A stretch of 64,000 bases of DNA from Thiomicrorhabdus sp965602805 (GCA_965602805.1 CBFCZK010000008.1:58130-122129), one strand, 5' to 3'; positions 1-8,704 are shown, counted from the first letter of the stretch. Program-made: numbers and translations. The notes: a model not told the origin generated them from the sequence alone.

Positions 1-478
1 ACGCCATGAGTTTTTCACGAGACATTAAGTCCCACTCACGCCAAGGAGCAATGACCTTAACATCCGGCATTAATGCATATGCGTTTAACTCAAAACGTAC
101 CTGATCATTACCTTTACCGGTTGCACCGTGAGAGATCGCATCGGCACCAACTGCTTGTGCAATTTCAACCAAACGTTTTGAGATGAGTGGACGTGCAATT
201 GAAGTTCCTAAACGGTACTCACCTTCATAGATGGCGTTAGCACGCATCATAGGGAAAACGAAATCACGTGCAAACTCTTCACGTAGATCTTCAATATAGA
301 TTTCTTTAATGCCCATTGCTTGCGCTTTAGCGCGTGCCGGTTCAATCTCTTCACCCTGACCAATATCAGCCGTAAAAGTAACCACTTCACAGTTATATTC
401 ATCTTGTAACCACTTAGCGATAATTGAAGTATCCAGGCCACCAGAATAGGCTAAAACGACTTTTTTGATATCAGACAT
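1..478 (-). CDS. argG: Argininosuccinate synthase, N-terminal part (cut by window edge)
   Basis: The enzyme joins citrulline and aspartate using ATP in arginine biosynthesis, in the cytoplasm. About 159 residues from the start codon at 476-478 are present; the remaining C-terminal part lies beyond the left edge of the window. Residues 10-18 read AYSGGLDTS, the ATP-pyrophosphatase P-loop of this family, followed by the typical VVTFTADIGQGEE segment. The frame is open throughout. No partner gene is visible; the intergenic region to the right carries its likely promoter. Identification is firm; only the length is unknown. Confidence 0.96.
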   Translation of the reverse strand, partial: MSDIKKVVLAYSGGLDTSIIAKWLQDEYNCEVVTFTADIGQGEEIEPARAKAQAMGIKEIYIEDLREEFARDFVFPMMRANAIYEGEYRLGTSIARPLISKRLVEIAQAVGADAISHGATGKGNDQVRFELNAYALMPDVKVIAPWREWDLMSREKLMA

Positions 479-853
479 GATTGTTTCCTTACAGAATTCG
501 ATTAATTGCGCGGATTATACATGAAATATCTGTGTAACTACATACAATTAGCGGGATAACACAATGATAATTGAACGTTTCAATTCATCTAGCTTTAAAA
601 CTTTCCCATCATAAGCTTACTTGCAAACGGCACAATCCGTTAAAGCTATTTTGGCTTAACTAAAAGCGCTCGCAAATTAAAACCAAATATTAAAAGGATG
701 CGAAAACATCTTAAACTCATTAACTTACTGCCGTCCCCGGAAAATCTAACATGTTGATATACTTTATTTAATTGATGGGGGTTGTTTTCTGCTTTAAAAT
801 CCCTATATTACAATCAATAAAACCATTGCAAACAAACAGGTACCTACCCAAAC
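479..853. other. Divergent intergenic region argG / psd
   Basis: This 375-bp stretch separates divergent argG and psd and must hold both promoters. Apart from the candidate argG -10 element, I see no gene, RNA or strong repeat in it. Confidence 0.5.
514..542 (-). promoter_or_regulatory. Candidate sigma70 promoter of argG
   Basis: On the minus strand a perfect TATAAT lies at 519-514, about 36 bp upstream of the argG start codon. The -35 region near 537-542 is weak (close to TAGTTA). No clear ARG box was recognised. Confidence 0.4.
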
Positions 854-1753
854 ATGACAAAATTAATGGACTTCATCAAAGTCACCCCACAGTACTTCAT
901 CCCAAAACATATTTTATCTTCAATGATGCACTGGTTTATGCAGGTTGAAACGCCGTGGATAAAGAATGGAATTATTAAATTACTGACTAAAATTTACGGC
1001 ATTAATGTCAGTGAAGCCGCTGATGAAGATTTTGATAATTACCCGCACTTCAATGCTTTTTTTACACGTGCCTTGAAGGCCGATGCACGTCCGGTCGATG
1101 AACGTGAGAATTGCTGGGTTAGCCCGGTCGATGGTGTAATCAGCCAGTCCACGCATATCGATGGTAATAAAATTATTCAAGCAAAGTGCCATCAGTACAC
1201 GGTGGAAGCTTTAGTGGGTGGCGATATAGAATATGCCAAAACGTTCCATAATGGCGATGCCGCCGTTATTTATCTCTCTCCTAAAGATTATCACCGTATA
1301 CATATGCCTGTGGCCGCTAATTTATTATCGATGACTTATGTGCCAGGCGACCTGTTTGCGGTGAACCCAGCCACCGTACGAAATATTGAAGGCTTGTTTG
1401 CGAGAAACGAACGTTTAGTTATTCGTTTTGAAAGTGAACACGGCCCTTTCAGCTTAATTATGGTTGGAGCAATTTTTGTCGGTAGCATGGAAACGGTTTG
1501 GGAAGGTAAAATCACCCCAGAGTATTCGCCAACCATTCAACACTGGGATTACACAGAGCAAAACTTACGCTTTGAAAAAGCCGAAGAGATTGGTCGCTTT
1601 AATATGGGTTCTACGGTTGTTTTATTAACGCCAGATGGACAACTGCCTGAATTAGGAAAAATAAGCACTAACACCCCTATTCAAATGGGGCAGCATCTGG
1701 CAGACTATCCAACAATAGAAAACAGTCACTCTGATGCAGAAACTACAGTTTAA
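854..1753 (+). CDS. psd: Phosphatidylserine decarboxylase proenzyme
   Basis: This membrane-associated enzyme decarboxylates phosphatidylserine to phosphatidylethanolamine, the main zwitterionic phospholipid. The 299-aa protein is slightly shorter than the E. coli enzyme. Near the C-terminus it has FNMGSTVVLL. The Gly-Ser bond at Ser253 is the self-cleavage site that generates the pyruvoyl prosthetic group; the usual LGST is MGST here. The SPVDG segment near residue 92 and the DYHRIHMP segment near residue 150 match the conserved Asp and His of the family. The Shine-Dalgarno sequence is poor. glnB follows 34 bp downstream on the same strand, so the two may be cotranscribed. Confidence 0.95.
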   Translation: MTKLMDFIKVTPQYFIPKHILSSMMHWFMQVETPWIKNGIIKLLTKIYGINVSEAADEDFDNYPHFNAFFTRALKADARPVDERENCWVSPVDGVISQSTHIDGNKIIQAKCHQYTVEALVGGDIEYAKTFHNGDAAVIYLSPKDYHRIHMPVAANLLSMTYVPGDLFAVNPATVRNIEGLFARNERLVIRFESEHGPFSLIMVGAIFVGSMETVWEGKITPEYSPTIQHWDYTEQNLRFEKAEEIGRFNMGSTVVLLTPDGQLPELGKISTNTPIQMGQHLADYPTIENSHSDAETTV

Positions 1754-1787
1754 ACAATACTCAAACTACTCGTTTTAAGGAAGTCAC

Positions 1788-2126
1788 ATGAAATTAATTA
1801 CAGCGGTTATCAAACCTTTTAAATTAGACGATGTTCGTGATGCTCTACATGAAATTGGCATTCACGGAATGACGGTTACCGAAGTTAAGGGTTACGGTCG
1901 TCAAAAAGGACATACAGAAATGTATCGTGGTGCTGAGTATGTGGTTGATTTTCTGCCTAAGCTAAAACTGGAAATTGCAGTGACTGCTGAAGTGGCTGAA
2001 GCGGCGATTGAATCCATCATTAACGCGGCACAAACCGGTAAGATTGGCGATGGTAAAATCTTTGTCACTAATATTGAGCAAACCATTCGTATCCGTACGG
2101 CAGAAACGGGTCCAGAAGCAATCTAA
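1788..2126 (+). CDS. glnB: Nitrogen regulatory protein PII
   Basis: PII senses 2-oxoglutarate and ATP/ADP and relays nitrogen status to its targets, in enterics the NtrB kinase and glutamine synthetase adenylyltransferase. The protein has 112 aa, the standard length. The T-loop contains Tyr51 in GAEYVVDFLPK, the site uridylylated by GlnD. An AAGGA ribosome site precedes the ATG. No amtB lies next to it, which favours GlnB over GlnK. ntrB and ntrC lie about 1-3.5 kb away, so the sensor and its likely target kinase are near each other but not in one operon. A strong hairpin terminator follows. Confidence 0.96.
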   Translation: MKLITAVIKPFKLDDVRDALHEIGIHGMTVTEVKGYGRQKGHTEMYRGAEYVVDFLPKLKLEIAVTAEVAEAAIESIINAAQTGKIGDGKIFVTNIEQTIRIRTAETGPEAI

Positions 2127-2164
2127 AAATCGTTTAGTAATTTTTAGAACATTTTCTTAAATAA

Positions 2165-2208
2165 CAAAAACGCCGTTAAAACAATCTGTTTTAACGGCGT
2201 TTTTTTAT
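2165..2208 (+). terminator. Rho-independent terminator of glnB
   Basis: An inverted repeat AACGCCGTTAAAAC / GTTTTAACGGCGTT is followed by seven T. It sits 40 bp after the glnB stop. Confidence 0.9.
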
Positions 2209-2263
2209 GATTGAGTTTCAGCTCTAATAGCTTCTATTATGTTTTATTACGCGCTATTGCGCT

Positions 2264-3034
2264 CTATAACGTAGAAACCCCGACCTGGTTTGTTTGGCTC
2301 TTTAAGCGATTACTTTCGCCTAAAGGCATCACTTCCCACTCCCAGTGGGCACCCGCCTTGGGTTGCTCAACATCCCACCAGGGATCAAAGCGATCCAGCT
2401 CGCTACCTTGCGAATCAAACTCGATATCAACTCTGTCAGCAATAAGACACACCTCTCCACTGAACTGTCTCAGATAGCTAAGGTGGGCAAAAATCAGCTG
2501 CTTTCCAACAATATCCGCTGCCGTTTCAGATAAGTCAAACTCATCCATTAACCACCTCACAGGAATGAGCGGTAACTGGGTAATCAAGTTCAGCGAGACG
2601 ACCAAGTCAACCGAACTGTCATCCAACCATGTAGAAGGTGACTGCACCAGTGTCTGTCCTTTATAAAGCCATTCCAGGGATTCTGTAACGTCGTGTTCAA
2701 TTAATTCAACATTACTGTAATTGGAGGCCTGTTGACGTGCAGGTTTTAAAAACACCAAATCGACCAAAACAACTTTGAAAAATTGTGAGGATAGATAACT
2801 TAAAGGAATATCGTTTAAAGAGCCTGCACCAAAAACTAATACCGTGCGCTTTTGAACGGCTCTTTGAGTTGCGGCAACCATCGTCTCTTTACACTTTAAG
2901 TAATGTGCACCCCACTGCCGTTGACAACGTTTAGAGCGTGCACCCATCGCAATTGCTTCCTTTAAGAAACCCATCTGTTTTGCGACTGGCAGTTCCGTTG
3001 AAGTTGCAACATATTGCCAAAGTTCTTTAATCAT
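2264..3034 (-). CDS. Uncharacterised methyltransferase-fold protein
   Basis: The protein has about 256 aa from the ATG at 3034, which has an AGGA ribosome site nine bases upstream. An in-frame ATG at 3112 would add 26 residues but lacks such a site. A segment VLVFGAGSLNDIPL followed by VVLVDLVFL resembles motif I and post-I of class I S-adenosylmethionine-dependent methyltransferases, and SVDLVVSLNLITQLPL resembles motif IV. These residues are seen; the fold and any substrate are inferred. It is monocistronic between glnB and ntrC. A copy of the 12-bp palindrome ACCAGGCCTGGT lies 84 bp upstream of the chosen start. I do not recognise a named family. Confidence 0.6.
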   Translation of the reverse strand: MIKELWQYVATSTELPVAKQMGFLKEAIAMGARSKRCQRQWGAHYLKCKETMVAATQRAVQKRTVLVFGAGSLNDIPLSYLSSQFFKVVLVDLVFLKPARQQASNYSNVELIEHDVTESLEWLYKGQTLVQSPSTWLDDSSVDLVVSLNLITQLPLIPVRWLMDEFDLSETAADIVGKQLIFAHLSYLRQFSGEVCLIADRVDIEFDSQGSELDRFDPWWDVEQPKAGAHWEWEVMPLGESNRLKSQTNQVGVSTL

Positions 3035-3117
3035 CTTAAGACGTCCTAATTTGGATCTTATTGTTGTAAATATTGCACATGGAAATCGCATTAAATTTTG
3101 TATTGTGTTCAATACTG

Positions 3118-3129
3118 ACCAGGCCTGGT
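3118..3129. repeat. ACCAGGCCTGGT palindrome, exact copy 1 (intergenic)
   Basis: Exact 12-bp palindrome, here extended to a perfect 16-bp dyad TGACCAGGCCTGGTCA at 3116-3131, between the methyltransferase-like gene and ntrC. Confidence 0.95.
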
Positions 3130-3266
3130 CAACTTATCACGAAACCTACAGACCTCTTAAAGCTGATTAAAACTCACTTCTAAAGAGGTCATTAAAGACT
3201 GAAAAGGATTTCTGGCACCCTATTGAAACGACAAACACTCTGCCTTACTCAATACAAGCTTATACA

Positions 3267-4700
3267 CTAATCATCCAACCCCAAAGACTGTATCTTACGG
3301 GTCAGGGTATTACGCCCCCAACCTAATAACACAGCGGCTTTCTGACGGTGATTTTGACTGGCTTTGAGGGCTGATTCTATCAGGACCTTTTCAAACATCG
3401 CTTCCGCCGTGGTATGCAACCCTTCCTTTCCCGTAATCAAAAAAGAGTCCGCCCACTGCTGTAAAGATCCTTCCCACTGATCCCCTTCACCATCAAGCGG
3501 CTTTGAGCTCGTAGGCGACTGTAATTCAAGTGGTAAATCTTCAATATAAACCGTTTTATCAGGCGCCATAATCGTCAACCAAGTACATAGACTTTTAAGC
3601 TGTCTGACGTTACCAGGCCAAGGCAGGCTTGATAAAAACTTCTCAACCTTAGGGCTTAAAATCTTCTCTTCCAGTCCTAATGCTTTTGCCTCTAACTCCA
3701 TATAAAAACGCAACAGTAAAGGCACATCTTCACGACGATTACGCAAAGCAGGTACTTTGATGCGAATAATATTCAAACGGTACAGCAAATCCTCTCGAAA
3801 ACGTCCTTCCCGTACTAACTCTTCCATATTCTGGTGAGTCGCCGCGACAATACGCACATTAGTCGAAACCGGATTTCGGCCACCCACTCGATAAAAACTA
3901 CCGTCATTCAATACACGTAACAAGCGTGTTTGTAAGTCGACGGGCATATCGCCAATCTCATCTAAAAACAGAGTACCACCATCGGCTTCCTCAAAACGAC
4001 CGATACGTTGCGAATGTGCACCTGTAAAAGAACCTTTTTCATGACCGAACAACTCTGATTCCAATAACTCGCGAGGAATCGCGGCCGTGTTTAAAGCCAC
4101 AAATGGTCCATCGGCTCGTGGACTAAGTTCATGCAATGCTTGTGCGACTAACTCTTTACCCGTACCGGTTTCGCCATTAATTAAGACGGTAACATCTAAT
4201 TGAGAGATACGCCCTAAAATGCGAAAAACTTCTTGCATCGCTGGCGCTGCACCAATGATATTCAAGGGTTGCTTACTGGATTTAGCCGCGCGCTTTGGTT
4301 TAGAAACACCACCTGATAAATGGCGCTTGACGGCACGATCTATTAGGGAAGTCGCTTCATCAATATCAAACGGTTTAGGCAGATATTCAAAGGCTTTACT
4401 TTGAAAAGATTTAACAGCGGTATTCAAATCCGAGTGCGCCGTCATAATAATCACGGGGATTTTGGCATCTTTTTCATGAATCGCTTCCATAAATGTCAGC
4501 CCATCCATACCCGGCATACGCACATCACTGAGGACAGCCACTGGAGGAAACGCATCAAATACTGACAGAGCCGTTATAGGAGAGTCAAAGACCTTAACCG
4601 TATAAGGTTTATCTTCCAGAGCCGCTTCTAATACCCAGCGAATAGAGGCATCATCATCAACAATCCAGACTATGGGATTCATTTCTTGTACTTCACTCAT
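3267..4700 (-). CDS. ntrC: Nitrogen regulator NtrC (sigma54 activator)
   Basis: This response regulator activates sigma54 promoters under nitrogen limitation. The 477-aa protein has three parts. A receiver domain covers about residues 1-125 with phospho-acceptor Asp59 in LSDVRMPG. An AAA+ domain covers about residues 150-385 with Walker A GETGTGKE, and its loop reads GSFTGA where most family members have GAFTGA. A C-terminal Fis-type helix-turn-helix ends in the sequence RQKAAVLLGWGRNTLTRKIQSL. The start codon lies 5 bp after the ntrB stop, so the two are cotranscribed. The Ala-to-Ser change in the sigma54-contact loop is the only oddity. Confidence 0.95.
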   Translation of the reverse strand: MSEVQEMNPIVWIVDDDASIRWVLEAALEDKPYTVKVFDSPITALSVFDAFPPVAVLSDVRMPGMDGLTFMEAIHEKDAKIPVIIMTAHSDLNTAVKSFQSKAFEYLPKPFDIDEATSLIDRAVKRHLSGGVSKPKRAAKSSKQPLNIIGAAPAMQEVFRILGRISQLDVTVLINGETGTGKELVAQALHELSPRADGPFVALNTAAIPRELLESELFGHEKGSFTGAHSQRIGRFEEADGGTLFLDEIGDMPVDLQTRLLRVLNDGSFYRVGGRNPVSTNVRIVAATHQNMEELVREGRFREDLLYRLNIIRIKVPALRNRREDVPLLLRFYMELEAKALGLEEKILSPKVEKFLSSLPWPGNVRQLKSLCTWLTIMAPDKTVYIEDLPLELQSPTSSKPLDGEGDQWEGSLQQWADSFLITGKEGLHTTAEAMFEKVLIESALKASQNHRQKAAVLLGWGRNTLTRKIQSLGLDD

Positions 4701-4705
4701 GCTTA

Positions 4706-5776
4706 TTATTCCTTTTGTTTCAATGGCAAATAGACATTGAATACCGTTAGTCCCGGTTTACTCTCTGCAACAATCAAACCGTCATGTTTACGCAGTACGT
4801 TTTGCGACACAGGCAGACCTAATCCTGTTCCCTGTTCTTTACTGGTCACCATCGGGTAAAAGATAGAATCAAAGACTGAGTCAGGAATACCTTCACCTTC
4901 ATCCATAATACTGATCACCGCCACTAATGGATAAGTTTGCGTGCCAAGGGTAAATTTGTGTTCAACACGGGTTCTAATCGTTAAAAAACCACCATGTTTT
5001 TCCATAGCCTGCAAAGCATTTTTAATCAGGTTGAGTAACGCTTGTACCATCGCCTCAAAATCCATTAATATCTCTGGAATACTCGGATCATAATCAAGTT
5101 TTATATACACATTCGCAGGCTTTTCGCCCTTAATAATCTGCAACACATAACGAATAAGCTCATGAATATTATGCAGTTCCTTTTTGCCACCACTTTTAGG
5201 GCCAAGCATACTATCAACGAGGTTCGTTAAACGTAAGACCTCTTTGGAAATAATCTCTAGAAAGGCCAAATCTCGATCACCTGGTTGATGGCGTTTTTGG
5301 AGCAACTGAGTCGCGCCGAGGATGCCGGCCAAGGGATTCTTGACTTCATGTGCCAGAGTTTTCACTAACAGATTACCCGCTTCGTACTGATGCCAGCGTT
5401 CATCTTCTTCAACAATACGGTGATGACGCTCTGTATTATAGATTTCGAATAACCAACCTTTTTGACCCTTAAGTTCATAGGGAGAGATGGTACAACTGAC
5501 ACGAATTTTATATAGATCGGGTAAATCAATCGAATATTCATGGATGGTGACTTTATTTTCCGTGGCTTGTCGAATATCACTCACTAGGCCTGGTAATAAA
5601 GTAGACCACTTCATACCCTGCACTCTTCGTTGACTCATTTGAAACAATTCACCGGCAGCCACGTTCAAATAGCGCACGGTTTCCGTATCATCCACCCAAA
5701 GAACAGATGTAACCAGTCCATCGAAGATCTCTTCGCAGAATTCAATGGGGCGTTTATCAACTGCTTTCATTTTCAT
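4706..5776 (-). CDS. ntrB: Nitrogen sensor histidine kinase NtrB
   Basis: This cytoplasmic kinase phosphorylates NtrC and is controlled by PII. An N-terminal PAS domain (about residues 15-120) is followed by the phosphorylation motif LAHEVKNPLAGILGATQLL and an ATP-binding domain with DEGEGIPD and GTGLGLPV. There is no membrane segment, as expected for NtrB. I chose the ATG at 5776; the codon before it is an in-frame GTG. The start overlaps the end of the metal-regulator gene by 20 bp, suggesting translational coupling. A one-mismatch copy of the dispersed palindrome (5583-5594) encodes a Pro-Gly-Leu-Val in the PAS region. Confidence 0.94.
   Translation of the reverse strand: MKMKAVDKRPIEFCEEIFDGLVTSVLWVDDTETVRYLNVAAGELFQMSQRRVQGMKWSTLLPGLVSDIRQATENKVTIHEYSIDLPDLYKIRVSCTISPYELKGQKGWLFEIYNTERHHRIVEEDERWHQYEAGNLLVKTLAHEVKNPLAGILGATQLLQKRHQPGDRDLAFLEIISKEVLRLTNLVDSMLGPKSGGKKELHNIHELIRYVLQIIKGEKPANVYIKLDYDPSIPEILMDFEAMVQALLNLIKNALQAMEKHGGFLTIRTRVEHKFTLGTQTYPLVAVISIMDEGEGIPDSVFDSIFYPMVTSKEQGTGLGLPVSQNVLRKHDGLIVAESKPGLTVFNVYLPLKQKE
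5583..5594. repeat. Palindrome variant ACTAGGCCTGGT (inside ntrB)
   Basis: One mismatch from ACCAGGCCTGGT. On the coding strand it reads Pro-Gly-Leu-Val in the NtrB PAS region. Confidence 0.7.
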
Positions 5777-6434
5777 CACTCACCATTAATGCCATTGCCA
5801 ATCGATAATCAATGGCATGTAGTTCTGTTCCATTAACCGCCACTAATAGGGGGCCATTTAAGGGTGCGCGATTCCTCACCTCAATCCGTTCTCCGGTGGT
5901 TAAACCAATCGAAGCTAGATACCTTAATTCTTCAGGACTACGGTTTTTAATACGTTTAAGTTGAACCGACACACCTAATTCAATTTCATTTAAAGGCGTC
6001 CAGTTTTGTGAAACCATAACGCCTTCTGCAGAAGGTATTGGCGCACCATGCGGATCATGAGTCGGCTGACCTAAATCATTCCACATATGATCCGCTAACT
6101 TATCCGAAATCGAGTGCTCAAGCACTTCAGCTTCTTCATCAACTTCGTCCCAAGAATAATTCAATCTTTCGACCAAGTATTGTTCTAGAATTCGATGTTT
6201 ACGAATCATATTCAAGGCTATTTTACGACCAGAACCCGTCAAACTGACGCCGTAATAAGGCGCATATTCAATATGTTTTTTTTCAGATAATTTCTTCAGC
6301 ATATTAGAAACAGACGCCTGAGAGATAGATAACCTTTCTGCAATCGCAGAGGTTTGTACCCCCTTACCAGATGGCGCTCGATTTTCTAGCTTATAAATGA
6401 TCTTTAGATAATCTTCTAAGGCTTTCGACACCAT
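5757..6434 (-). CDS. DtxR/MntR-family metal-dependent regulator
   Basis: This is a metal-responsive transcriptional repressor acting on iron or manganese homeostasis genes. Of 225 aa, residues 1-70 form a winged helix (TSAIAERLSISQASVSNMLKKLSEK), followed by a metal-binding and dimerisation region rich in Glu and His (EEAEVLEHSISDKLADHMW). An SH3-like FeoA-type domain covers about residues 150-220. The family is clear; which metal it senses is not, and no transporter gene adjoins it. It overlaps ntrB, an unusual pairing of metal and nitrogen control that may be only positional. Confidence 0.88.
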   Translation of the reverse strand: MVSKALEDYLKIIYKLENRAPSGKGVQTSAIAERLSISQASVSNMLKKLSEKKHIEYAPYYGVSLTGSGRKIALNMIRKHRILEQYLVERLNYSWDEVDEEAEVLEHSISDKLADHMWNDLGQPTHDPHGAPIPSAEGVMVSQNWTPLNEIELGVSVQLKRIKNRSPEELRYLASIGLTTGERIEVRNRAPLNGPLLVAVNGTELHAIDYRLAMALMVSDENESS

Positions 6435-6467
6435 AACGCTTTCCTAAAATGCTAGCTGTGAATTTTA

Positions 6468-6740
6468 TTACTTTTCTACACTCGTCATCATTTCACGAAC
6501 CACGTCTGCATCAGGAAAAGCAAACACATAAAGAATAAAGAACATAACCATAAAGAAAATTCGGGTAACCGTTTTGAATGGAATACGCGGATGACTGATA
6601 ATGACTAACGCAAGACCTGAAACAATACCGCCACTTGCGCCAAGCGTCGCCGCGAGCATGGCTAATAAAGCACCAAATGCCATTACATAATAGTGCCAAG
6701 TAAACTTTGCTTTTTGTTCATTCATTGCTAATATTCTCAT
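6468..6740 (-). CDS. Small membrane protein, unknown function
   Basis: The 90-aa protein has two hydrophobic stretches long enough to span the membrane, around residues 18-48 and 58-75, joined by a short basic loop (HPRIPFKTVTR). An internal ATG at 6725 would shorten it by five residues; neither start has a convincing ribosome site. It ends 33 bp before the metal-regulator gene on the same strand, so it may be the first gene of that transcript. I do not recognise the family and assign no function. Confidence 0.6.
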   Translation of the reverse strand: MRILAMNEQKAKFTWHYYVMAFGALLAMLAATLGASGGIVSGLALVIISHPRIPFKTVTRIFFMVMFFILYVFAFPDADVVREMMTSVEK

Positions 6741-6870
6741 AATTCAAATTTAATCGCTATTTTACAAGAAAAGCATTCCCACAATGCCCTATTTTCCATT
6801 TTAGGGTTCCATTTTGGTGCGTTTTTACAACTTGTTGTGGCAACAGATACAACTTAAAGAGAGGTTTTGC

Positions 6871-7638
6871 ATGAAAGATCCTATTATCGTTATCGGCTTA
6901 GGGGAACTAGGCAGTGTTTTCGCACGTGGTTTTTTACGTTTAGGCTATCCCGTTCAGGGCGTTACACGCCAAATGGACAAACAAGCTCTTGCGAATCAAA
7001 CCCCTAACCCAGCCGCTGTCATGATTTCCGTAGGCGAGGCTGACATCAGCGAAGTGCTCGCTACACTGCCTAAACAGTGGGCAGATAAAACGATTCTCAT
7101 TCAAAATGAGCTGTTGCCACGAGACTGGATTACCGCAGACATTAAGGATCCTACGGTTGTTTCTGTCTGGTTTGAAAAGAAAAAAGGCATGGACAGTAAA
7201 GTCGTTCTACCCTCTCCTGTGTATGGTCCAAATGCCAAATTAGTCTTTGAGGCTTTGGCACAGCTTGATTTACCGAGTTTTATTTTGGATTCAGAAGCCG
7301 AATTAAGCTATGAATTGGTGCGCAAGAATCTTTATATTTTAACAACGAATATTGCCGGTTTAGAAGTAGGTGGAAATGTCGCTGAACTCGCAGAAAACCA
7401 CGCCGATGTGATGCAAGTCGTCGCCAACGATGTCTTAGACATTCAAGACTGGTTAACCAGTAGCACGAATAATAGAAACCGTTTAATGGAAGGCTTACAA
7501 GAAGCTTTTAACGGCGACCCTTTACACGGTTGCATGGGGCGTTCGGCACCAGCACGTTTAACACGTGCTATCGGTTTTGCTGAACAAGCAGAATTAGCAG
7601 TCCCTACTTTAAAACGCATTGCCACAAGCCACTTATAA
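6871..7638 (+). CDS. NAD(P)-binding Rossmann-fold protein
   Basis: The 255-aa protein starts IIVIGLGELGSVFARGF, a GxGxxG dinucleotide-binding motif at residues 5-20, as in ketopantoate reductases and related oxidoreductases. The start at 6871 has an AGAGAGG ribosome site; an upstream in-frame ATG at 6814 would add 19 residues with no such site. The C-terminal half is helical, with SAPARLTRAIGFAEQ near the end, in the position of the substrate domain. The substrate is unknown. The gene is monocistronic and ends at a shared bidirectional terminator. Confidence 0.75.
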   Translation: MKDPIIVIGLGELGSVFARGFLRLGYPVQGVTRQMDKQALANQTPNPAAVMISVGEADISEVLATLPKQWADKTILIQNELLPRDWITADIKDPTVVSVWFEKKKGMDSKVVLPSPVYGPNAKLVFEALAQLDLPSFILDSEAELSYELVRKNLYILTTNIAGLEVGGNVAELAENHADVMQVVANDVLDIQDWLTSSTNNRNRLMEGLQEAFNGDPLHGCMGRSAPARLTRAIGFAEQAELAVPTLKRIATSHL

Positions 7639-7641
7639 ATC

Positions 7642-7653
7642 ACCAGGCCTGGT
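7642..7653. repeat. ACCAGGCCTGGT palindrome, exact copy 2 (intergenic)
   Basis: Exact 12-bp palindrome 3 bp after the stop codon of the Rossmann-fold gene and 31 bp before a separate hairpin terminator. Confidence 0.95.
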
Positions 7654-7684
7654 AAGTTCATAATTTGGGCTTTAAAACACGCAT

Positions 7685-7726
7685 AAAAAAGCCCCCTATT
7701 TCAATCTGAAATAGGGGGCTTTTTTA
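7685..7726. terminator. Bidirectional terminator
   Basis: A hairpin AGCCCCCTATTTC / GAAATAGGGGGCT is flanked by A and T runs on both sides, between two convergent genes, so it can stop transcription from either side. Confidence 0.9.
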
Positions 7727-7769
7727 AACAAAATTTGATCTGAATCCGATGTATTAACAACTCTTGAAT

Positions 7770-8492
7770 CTAATCTTCAAACTCTGCATCGTAATAGAAC
7801 TTTTGAACATCTTCCAAATCATCTAATAAATCGAAGAACTTATGCAGTTGCTCTAAATCATCACCGCTCACAGGGTTGCTGATTTTAGGTAAAAATTGAA
7901 TTTCATCGATTTCAAAATCAATTTCACCGAAAGTATCAACCAATGCATTTTTAGCTTTAGCATATTCTGTATGCGGTGCATACACAGTAATAAAACCATC
8001 TTCAGCTTCGATATCCGTGACATCCACATCGGCCATCATTAACGCGTCTAAAGCCGCTTCTTCGTCCTCTCCTTTATAAGAGAGGACCGCAGAATGGTCA
8101 AACATGTGGCTAACACTGCCCTGAGTACCAATTTTACACTCGACCTTAGTGAAGCAGTGACGAACATCACCAAAGGTACGGTTAGGGTTATCTGTTAAGC
8201 AATCAATAATGATCATGGTATTTCCAGGACCATAGCCTTCATAACGCGCTAATGCGAAGTCTTCACCACCGCCACCTTGGGCTTTAGCAATGGCTTTTTC
8301 AATAACGTGCGTAGGAACCTGGCTCTTTTTAGCACGCTCAATCAAACCACGTAATGCTAAGTTACCATCAGGATCGGCACCACCGGATTTAGCACAAACA
8401 TAGATTTCACGACCAAATTTACCATAAACTTTCGTCTTGGCATCTGCTGTCTTAGCCATCGATGCTTTACGGTTCTGATAAGCTCTTCCCAT
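7770..8492 (-). CDS. YebC/TACO1-family protein, YeeN type
   Basis: Members of this family bind nucleic acid or ribosomes; recent work on relatives supports a role in translation of difficult peptides, older annotation calls them transcriptional regulators. The 240-aa protein begins MGRAYQNRKASMAKTADAKTK and contains GGGGEDFALARYEGYGPGNTMIIIDCLTDN, typical of the family. The start MGR and the C-terminal acidic DDLEDVQKFYYDAEFED resemble E. coli YeeN more than YebC. The classical yebC position between aspS and ruvC is occupied here by nadA, so this may be the only copy in this region. It is monocistronic. Confidence 0.9.
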   Translation of the reverse strand: MGRAYQNRKASMAKTADAKTKVYGKFGREIYVCAKSGGADPDGNLALRGLIERAKKSQVPTHVIEKAIAKAQGGGGEDFALARYEGYGPGNTMIIIDCLTDNPNRTFGDVRHCFTKVECKIGTQGSVSHMFDHSAVLSYKGEDEEAALDALMMADVDVTDIEAEDGFITVYAPHTEYAKAKNALVDTFGEIDFEIDEIQFLPKISNPVSGDDLEQLHKFFDLLDDLEDVQKFYYDAEFED

Positions 8493-8574
8493 TGCGTTAT
8501 TGCTCCTTTAATTTTTAACCCCAAATTCTACACGATTACACCCTTGTTTAAACAGCCTTTTAAGGAAAAAAATG

Positions 8575-8586
8575 ACCAGGCCTGGT
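8575..8586. repeat. ACCAGGCCTGGT palindrome, exact copy 3 (intergenic)
   Basis: Exact copy between divergent yeeN-like and yaeQ genes, where no terminator is needed. Confidence 0.95.
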
Positions 8587-8704
8587 TAAAACCAAAACAA
8601 TCCTTCTTTTTCATCTATTTACCTGTAAAATCACCGCCCAAACTTCGCATAAGATACTCCTAAAGTGTTAGTGACGAAATTTTAACGAACCTAAGGTGTC
8701 TTCA

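Noticed and set aside
2211..2533. Plus-strand ORFs overlapping the methyltransferase-like gene
   Set aside because: They lack family-like composition and ribosome sites and are antisense shadows of the longer minus-strand gene.
3151..3190. GACCTCTT / AAGAGGTC inverted repeat before ntrC's end
   Set aside because: The 8-bp stem has a long loop and no T run; it is too weak to call a terminator.
3213..3227. TGGCACCC...TTGAA as a sigma54 promoter near ntrC
   Set aside because: The spacing between the GG and GC-type elements is wrong and the second element lacks the GC, and no gene start follows at a suitable distance.
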